Shown here: piece after piece, positions 1 to 9,830 of the stretch
Numbering within the stretch: the stretch's first letter is position 1
Layout of the letters: every line of letters starts with the position of its first letter
Source of the DNA: Dermatemys mawii
Lineage: Eukaryota; Chordata; Testudines; Dermatemydidae
Direction of reading: 5' to 3'
Assembly: GCA_007922305.1 (NCBI GenBank)
Contig: ML677326.1
Location: 50,872,460-50,936,459, forward strand
DNA length: 64,000 nt
Notes under the pieces: model-generated
Told to the model about the DNA's origin: nothing
The model's database searches: none
What the model saw: only the letters and a program-made list of their open reading frames with translations
Made by a program: the position numbers and the translations under genes

Positions 1-2423
1 AAATCCAGATATGGGGAAATCCCCATGTTTAATGGTAACTGGAAGGCAGTACTGAGGCTTACACACTGTCTTTATAAAACATAATTTTAAGAGGACAAAG
101 AAAATAAAAGATGGTTACTCTTAAAAAATCCTCAGATATTAAAGGTTCAATTCTGCCCTCTCTGTAATTAACCCTCCTGCCTAAAAAAACCAAAATCCCC
201 TTCCACAAATACATACTGAAAACTAGCATTTTCTCCCCCAATTTAGCTTTCAACATGAAAACACATAAAAAAAATGGAACTCTTATTTTTTTTAAAGGTT
301 CTGAAGTTTTTTTTTTGGCCCCCCCCCGCCCCCCCCCGGTAGCCCTCATGTATACTCAGAAACCTCTCTTCTCCCAATCAGCAAAGCTTGTCTTCCTCCA
401 AATAGAGGTGAGTTGACAGTCCTGCAAGGTAGGATATCTAGCTTGCAGGCTTTAGATGATCACATACTAAATCTTTTTTAGACTTATTTGTAGAGAGATG
501 ATAACTGTGTATCTCCTTCTCTGGTTACCTATCACAGTCATAATTTCAAATTCCCTCCACTTGAGCAGCTACAGAGTTTTTGTAGCAATAATTTAATATT
601 CCTCAGAATGCCAAGTGAACATATAGAGAGAGCCTAGTCTTCTTCAATGCACAATTCTCTACTTTCAGAAACTCTTACACAAAGGCAAACACTACAGAAC
701 GTCATTTTAATGTTGTTTATGGCTGATGAGTACTTTCAAAAAAGGACTGGCGATTCACTTCTTGCCAGTCAGATTAAGGTAGGAGTTCCTCATACAAAAT
801 CATCATCGTGGACATAGCCTTGGCACTCTCTCTGAATATATCCTTAACTGGAACAAGCTTTCTCTTACTATTTCAGACCTTCGCAGCATGTTTCAGAATA
901 GAAAATAGAGTGGACAATCTATAATTTACAGAAGGTAGACTGCTAAATGCATATTATTTGCCTAATCTCTTTTGGATAGTACAAGAGTAAGTCATTTGTC
1001 AGTGTTCTACATGCCTCCCTTTGTGCCCAATCCACAAAGTAGGTGAGGCTGTTACAGCTCTTAGCTGGACCCTTGTCCTTTTAGCTCCTGCTATACTGAA
1101 CTCATGTTCTTAGCTGCTGAGTACCCTGATTCAGTCCCAGGTGTCGGTCAAGATAAATAGTGACCATCAAATACTGGAGGCTCATCTGAGATTTGAATTC
1201 TTGTGAACCTCAGATACTTGGAATGAACTTCCTCTGTCCAAAGTAAGTATGTGACCCACCTAAATGTGTATTAGATGTTCTCTTTTGTGCACAATCCAGA
1301 AAGAGTAATAGTCTGGAGCTCTGAGGTAGAAAGCCCAGGCTCCTTAGCTCAAGTTGTAGAGACATAAATTTAGCCCTGAAGAACCTGACTTCAATTCTTG
1401 GTGTTAGCCACAATAGCGGTTGTCAAACAAGGACATACTATACTTCTGTTCTTCTGCAATTGTCCAATTGCGTTATTGTTGTATGTCAAATATCTAATAT
1501 TTTTAAGTTAAATATGTCAAGAACTGATGTTAAAATGCAACCAAAAGAACTAACAATATGATATAAGGTACATAAGTGTATGAGATATAAAATCAGAATA
1601 CTTTGTTCAGAAGTATATGAAACCATCTTCTGCCATTCTGGGGGCTAGAAAGAAGCAGCTCCCAGCAGCTCACACAGACAGGCCAGACACTGTATGGAAT
1701 GAAACAGAAACTGTCTGCCTAGCCTGTGTGTCAGACAAGCAATCATTATGAGAACAGAGAAGACAAGGAGGGATTACTGGGTCAGAAGCCTGGCTGCCAT
1801 GCCAGGGCAACCATCTGTGGGCTCTGGATAGCCCGCACATATTCAGCACTCCCAGATATGTACATAGAGCCCAGACTGACACAGTGTTTGGAAGAGGGTG
1901 GCTGGAGTCAGCTTCCAGCAGCAAGAAGAGAGATGTAGCTTCAGTTGTCCTACAGAGAAGGAAAGAGGGTTTCACTTTGTCTTCTGGCAAGCCAGTCAGA
2001 AGCAGACCGTTTCTCAGGGTATATCCTTCCTCACTTGGTTGTCCTCGAAACAGTGGAATATCACAAAGTTGAAATCTTTTGGCACTCCATACTTCACTAG
2101 TTAGGAAAGGAAGAGGAAGAGGAAGCCCCGTTGTTTGAGTGCAGAGCGAGCTGAAGGCTCACCCAGAGTCAAAGGTGGGTTTTGCCACTACACCACACAC
2201 AGGTGAGGGTCAGGTCTGGAGTATGTTTGATTATTTTGCTGTACAAACTTTCCTTTGTTCAGTCAGCCTTATAAAACTTCCAGACAAAGAACAGTGTGTC
2301 CCTTTACCATTCGAGAGCTGCAAATAGACTCTGGGTTTGCACCCACACACCTGCTTACTCCGTGTGGAATTTTGATCACATTTAATTATTAGAGGGGATA
2401 ATGCAGATAACTGGCTTCGAAGA
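1..2423. other. No gene seen; mostly unique AT-rich DNA
   Basis: The open frames here are short, overlap on both strands and match nothing I know. The stretch at about 1640-2100 is richer in G and C and contains several overlapping short frames, but it shows no splice-site logic or family motif. I make no gene call. Confidence 0.6.
319..337 (+). repeat. Poly-C tract (C9 G C9) after a T10 run
   Basis: Two runs of nine C are separated by a single G and preceded by ten T. This is a low-complexity tract likely to vary in length. The minus strand is a G-run that could stack, but it lacks the four spaced G-tracts of a canonical quadruplex. Confidence 0.85.
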
Positions 2424-2633
2424 ATCTGAGGGGTAGCCGTGTTAGTCGGGATCTGCAAAAGCAACAAAGAGTCCTGTGGCACCTTATAGACTAACAGATG
2501 TATTAGGGCATAAGCTTTCGTGGGTGAATACCCACTTCGTCGGATGCATCCAACGAAGTGGGTATTCACCCATGAAAGCTTATGCTCTAATACATCTATT
2601 AGTCTATAAGGTGCCACAGGACTCTTTGTCGCT
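2424..2633. repeat. Interspersed repeat with a 174-bp near-perfect palindrome
   Basis: The left part begins near 'gggtagccgtgttagtc', a start I associate with a very abundant turtle repeat. From 2460 to 2633 the sequence is its own reverse complement, centred on the 10-bp palindrome 'ggatgcatcc' at 2542-2551. Each arm is 87 bp. I count five mismatched pairs, all of them transitions. The left leader (2424-2459) has no mirror copy on the right. No flanking target duplication was found. The 152-codon minus-strand frame crossing it is an artefact of the repeat. Confidence 0.85.
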
Positions 2634-2644
2634 ATGCTTCTAAG

Positions 2645-2855
2645 AAAACATTTTGGGTAATTTGAACAAACCAAAATGAAACATTTCAATGTGAGGAATG
2701 TTAGAATGTTTCAATAGAAAATGTAAAAATCAAACATTTCAACATTTCTAAATCAAAGTTTTTCAGAATTTCCATTTCACAACTGCATTTGGAAATTTCA
2801 ACTTTTCCCTTCAATTTGGGCTGAAAACAAAAGTTGAAATGTCAGAATTTTGAAT
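2645..2855. repeat. Degenerate TTTCAA/TTGAAA-rich low-complexity repeat
   Basis: Short words such as 'atttcaa' and 'ttgaaat' recur on both strands, giving many small inverted matches. This looks like a degenerate simple repeat rather than coding sequence. It directly follows the palindromic repeat. Its edges are approximate. Confidence 0.55.
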
Positions 2856-2962
2856 CCAATTTAGCTTCAGCAACCAGCAAGCTAAGGGCTAATACCTGCT
2901 ATCAGCCGAAGGCTCCCAGAGAATCCAGGGTCCATTGATCCTAAGGGCCCAGAGACACTTCA

Positions 2963-3263
2963 GGTCTGTTTACACTGCTGTTTAAAATCTGTGGCAGTGA
3001 GTCTCAGAGCCTGGGTCTACAGACTCAGACTTGAAGGGCTCGCATTACAACACTAAAACCAGCTGTGTAGATGTACAGACTCAGGCTAGAACTTGGGCTC
3101 TGAAAACCATTCCCCTTCCCAAACTTCAGAGTCTGAGATTGAGACCAAACCTGAACATCTACACAGCTGTTTTAAACACCACATTGCAAGCCCCACAAGC
3201 CCAAGTCTGTAGACCCAGGCTCTGAGATTTGCTGCGGCAGGTTTTTAAAAACAATGCAGACAT
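2963..3263. mobile_element. Foldback (long inverted repeat) miniature element
   Basis: The 23 bases at 3002-3024 are the exact reverse complement of 3205-3227. The match continues with more divergence inward, to about 3100 and 3130, and outward into 'gtttaaaat'-like sequence on both sides. The element could form a hairpin with arms of roughly 100-130 bp. It resembles non-autonomous foldback elements common in turtle genomes. It encodes no protein, and no target duplication was resolved. Confidence 0.7.
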
Positions 3264-3884
3264 ACTGTTAGAAGGGAGAAGCAAGTGACTTCTTTCCCAT
3301 CTTGGAATCAGTAGGGGGTTCATAACATATATACACCAATTTACACCAAATAACACCAAGTCCATGCTCAAGCCTGGCTCTTAAGTCTTCAGACTAATCA
3401 AGGTACTGTAGAAGAATGAAGAGCAAAACCCAGGTTTCTTGCCTCTGACATAAATAGAAGATACATTCCATTCGTCTTTGTTTATTTCCTAATTTGAAAG
3501 TTTCATCTTTTTAAAGATGAACTAGAAAAAACATCTGTTATTTCTGTCAGTATATATTTCGGTACATGTGACTAATAAGTCATTCATCCATAGGCAACAC
3601 TTATTAGGATAGTTACATTTCTAAATTTAATTTTTCAAATACAGTTTTGTTTTTTCATTTGTCCCTAACACATTCCCATGTACTTGTCCTTAATATTTTG
3701 TGTGTGATCGGTATCAAATTGCCACTATTTTAGTACATGTGATCCATATTTAAGTGCTTCAGATTTATGAATTAAAGAAACAGGATAGAAAGCCATAAAT
3801 ATTTAATTTAAAGAGGAATGTCATCTCAGAAATACCATTTAGGAAAGAGACACTGCAATGCAAACAAAAATATCTTATGCCTTC

Positions 3885-3960
3885 TTCAAAGATTCATGGA
3901 TTCCAAGGGCAAAAGGGACCATTGTGATAATCTATTATAACACACCTAGGCACATGCAAA
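3885..3960 (-). mobile_element. CR1-type LINE, 3' tail fragment
   Basis: The plus strand reads 'gattcatggattccaagg' then 'aaaagggaccattgtgat'. This is the antisense of the 3' end of the older CR1 family whose sense copy lies at about 32090-32170. Only the terminal non-coding tail remains. Confidence 0.6.
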
Positions 3961-4080
3961 TGGATAGTAAGGGATAGTCTCATGTGGAAGTTGGTGGATT
4001 TTGAAACACAACTCACTATGCATGTGGCTTACATTTAGTGACAAATGAACTGAAAGAGTTAATTTCCCACAAATCAAGGA

Positions 4081-4171
4081 TCAAATTCTGCTCCTGGCAA
4101 AAATGAGTGCAAGTTTCACTTCAGTCAATGGAAATTGTGCCTATTTACTAACAGAGCTGAATTTGGTGTTG
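4081..4171. repeat. Short imperfect inverted repeat (MITE-like)
   Basis: It opens with 'caaattctgctcc' and closes with 'agctgaatttg', with 'cttcagtcaatgg' in the middle. The same ends and core recur in other short copies in this window (9397-9483, part of 11870-11975, parts of 57090-57300), so it belongs to a dispersed foldback family. Confidence 0.45.
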
Positions 4172-4324
4172 GTTATCCACATTCATCCAAACTTTTTGAG
4201 GTTAGAAATGAAGCTGCACATTTCGCAAGGACAGATTGACTTGTGAGACTTACTGTTATTTCATGTATTGGTTTACATCAAAATTGCCATAAGAATAGCT
4301 TCTCTCATGATACTCCTGTTTTCA

Positions 4325-4660
4325 GTCTCTAACCTGTTCTTAAGCACCACCAATGATGGAGACAACACAACCTCCCTAGGTAATTTGGTCCAGTGCTTAA
4401 TTACCCTTATAATAAGGGAAGTTTTTCCTAATGTCTCACCTAAATCTCCCTGGCTGCAACTTAAGACCATTACTTCTTGACATGTCCTCAGTGGACAAGA
4501 AGAACAATTTATCACCCTCCTCTTTATAACAACCTTTTACTTACTTGAAGACTATTATCATGTTCCCCCTCAATCGTCAAACAAACCCAGTTTTTTAAAT
4601 CTTTCCTCACAAGTCATTTTTTACTTAATCTTTTTTGTTGTTCTTCTCTGGTCATTCTCC
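4325..4660 (-). mobile_element. Old CR1 LINE, 3' part (left piece of a split copy)
   Basis: Read on the minus strand this is the C-terminal coding end and 3' region of a CR1 LINE. On the plus strand the antisense reads 'tttggtccagtgcttaatta' and then the 'tttttcctaatgtctc' segment typical of CR1. The copy is heavily mutated. Its sequence stops at 'cattctcc' (4660) and resumes at 5256 with 'aatttgtccacat', which is the expected continuation of the family. The two pieces are therefore one element split by the insertion at 4661-5255. Confidence 0.75.
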
Positions 4661-5255
4661 AGAATGAGGTTCAGAGAAGGGCATCTAAAATGATTAGGGG
4701 ATTGGAACGGGTCCCATATGAGGAGAGAGTAAAGAGGCTAGGACCTTTTAGCTTGGAAAAGAGGAGACTAATAGGGGATATGATAGAGGTATATAAAATT
4801 ATGAGTGGTGTGGAGAAAGTGAATAAGGAAAAGTTATTTATTTGTTCCCATAATAGAAGAAGTAGAGGCCACCCAATGAAATTAGTGGGCAGCAGGTTTA
4901 AAACAAATAAAAGGAAGTTCTTCTTCACATAGCACACAGTCAACCCGTGGAACTCCTTGCCTGAGGAGGCTGTGAAGGCTAGGACTATAATAGGGTTTAA
5001 AAGAGAACTGGATAAATTCATGGAGGTTAAGTCCATAAATTGCTATTAGCCAGGCTGGGTAAGGAATTACCTTGTCCCTAGCTTCTGTTTGTCAGAGGTG
5101 GGTGATAGATGGCAGGAGAGAGATCACTTGCTCCTTACCTGTTAGGTTCACTCACTCCGGGGCACGTAGCATTGGCCACTGTCGGTAGACAGGATCCTGG
5201 GCTAGATGGACCTTTGGTCTGACCCAGTATGACCTTTATTGTGTTCTTATGTTCC
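4661..5255 (+). mobile_element. Younger CR1 LINE 3' end, inserted into an older CR1
   Basis: This is a 5'-truncated copy holding the C-terminal end of the CR1 reverse-transcriptase ORF. A frame from 4690 to 4932 contains 'MIRGLERVPYEERVKRLG', followed by the 3' untranslated tail 'gacctttggtctgaccca' and a 'gtgttcttatgttc' end. CR1 moves by target-primed reverse transcription, and 5' truncation is normal. It is less decayed than the host copy around it. It cannot make a working protein because the endonuclease and most of the reverse transcriptase are missing. Confidence 0.9.
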
Positions 5256-6400
5256 AATTTGTCCACATATTTCCCAAAGTGCAATGCACAGAACTGGAAA
5301 CAATACTCCAGTTGAGGCCATATCAGTGCTGAGTAGGGTGGAGGAATTTTTTCTCATGTCTTGCTTACAACACTCCTGCTAATACATCCCAGAATAATGT
5401 TCACTCTTTTTGAAACTGTATTACGTTGTTGAGTCATATTTAGTGGATCATAAACTATAATCCTCAAATGCTTTTCTGCAGAGCTCCTTCTAGGCAGTCA
5501 TTTCCCATTTTGTATTTGTGTAATTGATTACTCCTTCCTAAATATAGTACTTTGCATTCTCTCTGATTGAATTTCATTCTATTTATTTCAGACCAATTCT
5601 CTGGTTTGTGAAGATCATTTTGAATCTAATCCTGTCCTCCACAACACTTGAAACCCCGTCCAGCCTGGTATCATCTGCAGACTTAATAAGTGTATTCTCT
5701 CTGCCATTATCCAACTAAGTTAAAAAGATGTTGTATAGAATCAGACCCGGGGCATTTCGCTGAGGGATGCCACTCAATATTCCCTTGCAGCTTGACTGTG
5801 ACCCATTGAAAACTACTCTTTGAGCATGGTTTTCTAAACTGTTGTGCACCAACCTTTCTTTGTTAAAGCTATATTTCACATGCTTATGAGTAAGTCATGT
5901 GATACACTATCAAAAGCCTTTCTAAAGGCAAGATCCATGATATTATTGCTTCCTCTCTATCCACAAGACTCGTTACCCTGTCAAAGAATGATATTAGGTT
6001 AGCCTGATATGAGTTGTTCTTGACCAAGCCATATGGATTGTTACTTATCACCTTATTATCTTCTAGGTGATTATAAACTGATTGCTTGATTATTTGCTCC
6101 ATTATCTTTCCAGGTACCAAAGTTAAAATGACTGCGCTATAATTCCCTTGGTTATCCTTATTCCCCTTTTTATAGATCGGTATGGTATTTGCCCTTACCC
6201 AGTCCCCTGGGATCTCTCCCATTCTCTACACGTTCTCAGAAAGAATTGCTAATGGCTCAGAGATCTCTTCAGCCAGTTTCTTAGGTATTCTAGATGCACT
6301 TCATTGTACCATGCTGATTTGAAGTCATCTAACTTATATTTTTAGCCTCAAATCCTACCCCATTTAAACTGATGTTCATTATGTTACAAAGTGTCTTTTT
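5256..6400 (-). mobile_element. Old CR1 LINE, reverse-transcriptase part (right piece of a split copy)
   Basis: The minus-strand frame at 6222-5884 reads like the N-terminal half of a CR1 reverse transcriptase: 'GEIPGDWVRANTIPIYKKG', then a 'GKIMEQII' segment, then 'SWILPLERLL' where motif A is expected. Motif A in this family is normally 'YLDFSKAFD', so the catalytic aspartate segment is lost. Further upstream, at about 6365-6250, degraded minus-strand sequence fits the linker just before the reverse transcriptase. Many stops and frameshifts lie between 5256 and 5884. The 5' edge is uncertain by about 50 bp. Confidence 0.8.
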
Positions 6401-7169
6401 CTTTACACTCAGATGCAAAATGCCTGTAGCTGTTAAATTTGTTTAATTCTACCACCAGGAATTAATAAATTAAAAAAACCCTTCTGCTTTAAATTAATAT
6501 TGGCTTCATTTTTTTATTCAAACAGTTCAGCTACTATGGATAGAAGTCCTTCCCATATTCTTCAGTATATAAGGAGTCCAATATCACATTCTGTGCAATT
6601 CAATGACCTATTCAAGTCACAAATTAATTAAACCAACCAGAAACAAATGTAATTCAATTTTCAAACCCAAATATTTCAAGCACTGTACTATTGAGATAAT
6701 ACAGATTTTAAAAAAAGCCTTCAGACTGTGTTCAGTGGTAAATCCCTGACCATATCCTAAATCTCATTGTATCCCTCACAACTACTTCTATTTGGGCTCA
6801 CGATAAGGTATAACAACTTTACTGCCTAAAGCTCCATCTACTCCTAAATTGGGTGTGTAAAGCAGAAAACCCCCTAATTTTGGTGGGGAACAAATTAAGG
6901 CCTGCTTCGCTCTGAGAGGATACCACTGGAGGTGGTCAGGAATTTCCCAGTGAAACAGGATTAGACACACTTGACGAACTATAGGCAGGGTTCCACTGGA
7001 AACCTGAGTATTTTTCTCACGGCTAGCCTGGTGAGAAGCCTGGGCTTCTATGTTTCATGCTTACAGGGTAGTCCTGCATATCGACTGCCTCAGGGCTAGG
7101 GATTCCAGGGTCTCCAGCTCCAGGGTAGGCCCACCATGAGGAATGTCGAGGATCCAGGGACTTCAGTGC
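6401..7169. other. No gene seen
   Basis: AT-rich unique sequence runs to about 6780, then a slightly GC-richer stretch (about 6780-7169) with short frames on the minus strand. The sequence at 7020-7170 and 7502-7660, on both sides of the hAT element, shares words such as 'ggaatccctggg' and 'agggctcc'. It may be one older repeat split by that insertion, but I cannot name it. Confidence 0.4.
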
Positions 7170-7177
7170 TTCTAGGG

Positions 7178-7493
7178 CAGAGGTAGGCAACCTATGGCAT
7201 GCGTGCTGAAGGTGGCACACAAGCTGATTTTCAGTGGCACTCACACTGACTGAGTCCTGGCCACCAGTCTGGGGAGCTCTAGATTTTAATTTAATTTTAA
7301 TTTTAATTTAGCTTTAAATGAAGCTTCTTAAACATTTTATTAACTTTACATACAATAGTTTAGTTCTATATTATAGACTTACAGAAAAAGATCTTCTAAA
7401 AACGTTAAAATGTATTACTGGCATGTGAAACCTTAAATTAGAGTGAATAAATGAAGACTTGGCACACCACTTCTAAAAGGTTGCCGACCCCTG
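7178..7493. mobile_element. hAT-type miniature element with perfect 8-bp target duplication
   Basis: The element is 316 bp. It starts 'cagaggtaggcaacct' and ends with 'aggttgccgacccctg', terminal inverted repeats matching at 14 of 16 positions. It is flanked by the exact 8-bp duplication 'ttctaggg' at 7170-7177 and 7494-7501. Terminal CAG...CTG plus an 8-bp duplication is the signature of hAT transposons. The interior is AT-rich and codes for nothing, so mobilisation would have needed a transposase supplied in trans. Confidence 0.95.
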
Positions 7494-9396
7494 TTCTAGG
7501 GTCTGCAGCTTCACGGACTTTTGAGCTTGGAATCCCTGGGGGCTCTCAGGGCTCCACATTAGGGAGCCTGGAATCCCTGAGAATCCTGGCACAAGCTGGA
7601 GCTCTTAAAGCTTCCAAGTTCCTTGCAGTGGAACTGGGAGCCTGGAAATTGGTGTTTCTGAAACTAAAATATTTTGGAATTTCTGGTTCACAATTTAAAA
7701 ATGGTTTCATTCAGAGAATCTAGAGCAGAGAGAGAGAGAGGACTTGACTGACGTTAGTCTCAGCACATAAGAGCACCTTGACTGCTGACAAGAAGCATTT
7801 TTCCAATATCGATCATCTACGCACTAAGATAAACAGAATTTACTGAATAAACTAGCTGTAATTGTACCATGTGGTAACTCCCAGTAATTTCACACACGAA
7901 CAGCACTACTTTGTAGTGGGGGAAATGTTTCCTGCTCAGCTCAAAAATGGCTATCAACAACAACATCTTCTTCCCCAAAGCCTGCAACCACGGCTGTATA
8001 AAATTAATGACATTTTGCTCGTGAAAGGATGTAAGTTGTAATCAGACTGAGGTGGGTTGATTAAAGATGCTTTGACCAACAGGAAACAGCAATGTTCTGA
8101 CTCCCAGCAAATTCACCACCACAGAAAGTGCAAGCCAGATTGACTACTGGCTTTCAAAGTCTGCTCCAGGACAACATGCCAACCAAAGCCAGTTACTTCT
8201 ATAGTGGGGAAATTTGACTCCCACCAGTCACGCTCTCAGCTGCCCACCAAATTATGAATGAAGCTGCAGCATGTACATATATATTTAAAACAACCCTTCT
8301 TGTTTCATTTGCTGCACTCATGCTCATGCATCATCTCTTTATTTTTGTCTTGACTTGTGATTTAAGACAATTTGAACAGTTCCGATAAAACTTGGATTTT
8401 TCTGTTATGGGGTTTTTAATATACTAGGACAACTATAAACTTATTTAACATTGGGAAGTGGTTAACCACCTTCTGTTAATGATTTATTCCCTTACTAGAT
8501 TTATTCTGTAAAGATCAAATCATTTAATGATGTTTCACCATTGTAGCACATATTTTAGTTTACTTCTATTACTTTATATTTTCTACAGAGAATATAATAT
8601 TCATTACAAGTTCTGGATTAACAACACTGGAAAGGAAAGCCTTGTATCCACAAAAAAGATACAGCACAGATACTTATACTGTCAGCTTCCCCATAATACT
8701 TTGCCAATGTATTACAATCAATGTTTTAGAGGCTCATCTATATAACTGCTGAGGTTACTTATTTTCTACATCCATTCAACACAGAATGCAATAAGTATTG
8801 CATATTAACTCTGACTGAGACATGTCTCAACTTGCTATTAAATCTGGGACCACCAACTCATTTCTCACAGGCCACTAAATTGATCTCAGATAATATTCAT
8901 TTTTAGTCAATATTGCCTTCAGCTACCACTGAATCATGATATAAGTGGTGGCAATTTTTGTATCCCAGGAGAAATTTTCTCATTCATCACATCTCTTAAT
9001 CTCATTTAACTACTCTGTTAATTTATTTAAAATCCTGTATGTTCAAGGCTTAAACCATCTGAACACAGCAACATCATATCACTTTTGGTATGAAGTACTG
9101 TTCTATATGAGTCCAGTTTGATAGAACTATCTTATTGATTTTTGTATTTTTTCAATTCCTAAGAAAGACTTTTCACTGTTTAATATAAGGAAAATTCTTT
9201 CCTACAGTGGGTATTTATTTTAGAGAGATTTGGTTGCCTCCCTCATTTTTTATTATTATTATGATTATTATAATTAAAGACTCTTTAAACTGACAGAGAA
9301 AGAAACAAGAAACTGAAATCAATCTATTTACTATCACTGTCAGATAAACGGAGAATGGAAAGACCAAAAGTACACATCCAGGTCAGTGTCAAGGGG

Positions 9397-9483
9397 CCTG
9401 ATTCTCTTATCAGCTAAGTTTAAATGAGGACAAATTCACTTAAGTAAAGAAACTACGTTGGTGTAAATGAAATTTGAATCAGG
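9397..9483. repeat. Short inverted-repeat element, cctgattc...gaatcagg
   Basis: The 8-bp ends 'cctgattc' and 'gaatcagg' are exact reverse complements 87 bp apart. The interior ('gtgtaaatgaaat') is of the kind I know from abundant short palindromic repeats in reptiles. It is a member of the same loose group as 4081-4171. Confidence 0.5.
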
Positions 9484-9789
9484 ACTGATATGTCAAGGAC
9501 TCAGATGTTTCAGCAAATTGGCATTAAAGGATCTATAGTACTGTAATACACTGTAAATACAGCTGAAATGGGAACACTGTCATCCAAAGGTAAAGTTTTC
9601 CAAATCCTGTTCTGGATGAAAATTCCATTTCAATTGAAAGCTTACATCTTGCAGGATATCACTACAAAGAGACAGGAACCTGCAGGAAAAAGGGTCATTT
9701 TTAATATACTTTATAGACTGGGCTGAATACCAGAGAATGTAAGGATCAACTTGAACTACAAAAGAAATGTACAATTTTGCAATCCCAGC

Positions 9790-9830
9790 ACAAAACAAAA
9801 CAAAACAAACAAACAAACAAACAAACAAAA
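9790..9830 (+). repeat. (CAAAA)n / (CAAA)n microsatellite
   Basis: About three CAAAA units are followed by about six CAAA units without interruption. Confidence 0.9.

Noticed and set aside
2231..2689. 152-codon open frame on the minus strand
   Set aside because: It runs straight through the palindromic repeat and part of its length is the arm translated twice in mirror order. No domain is visible.
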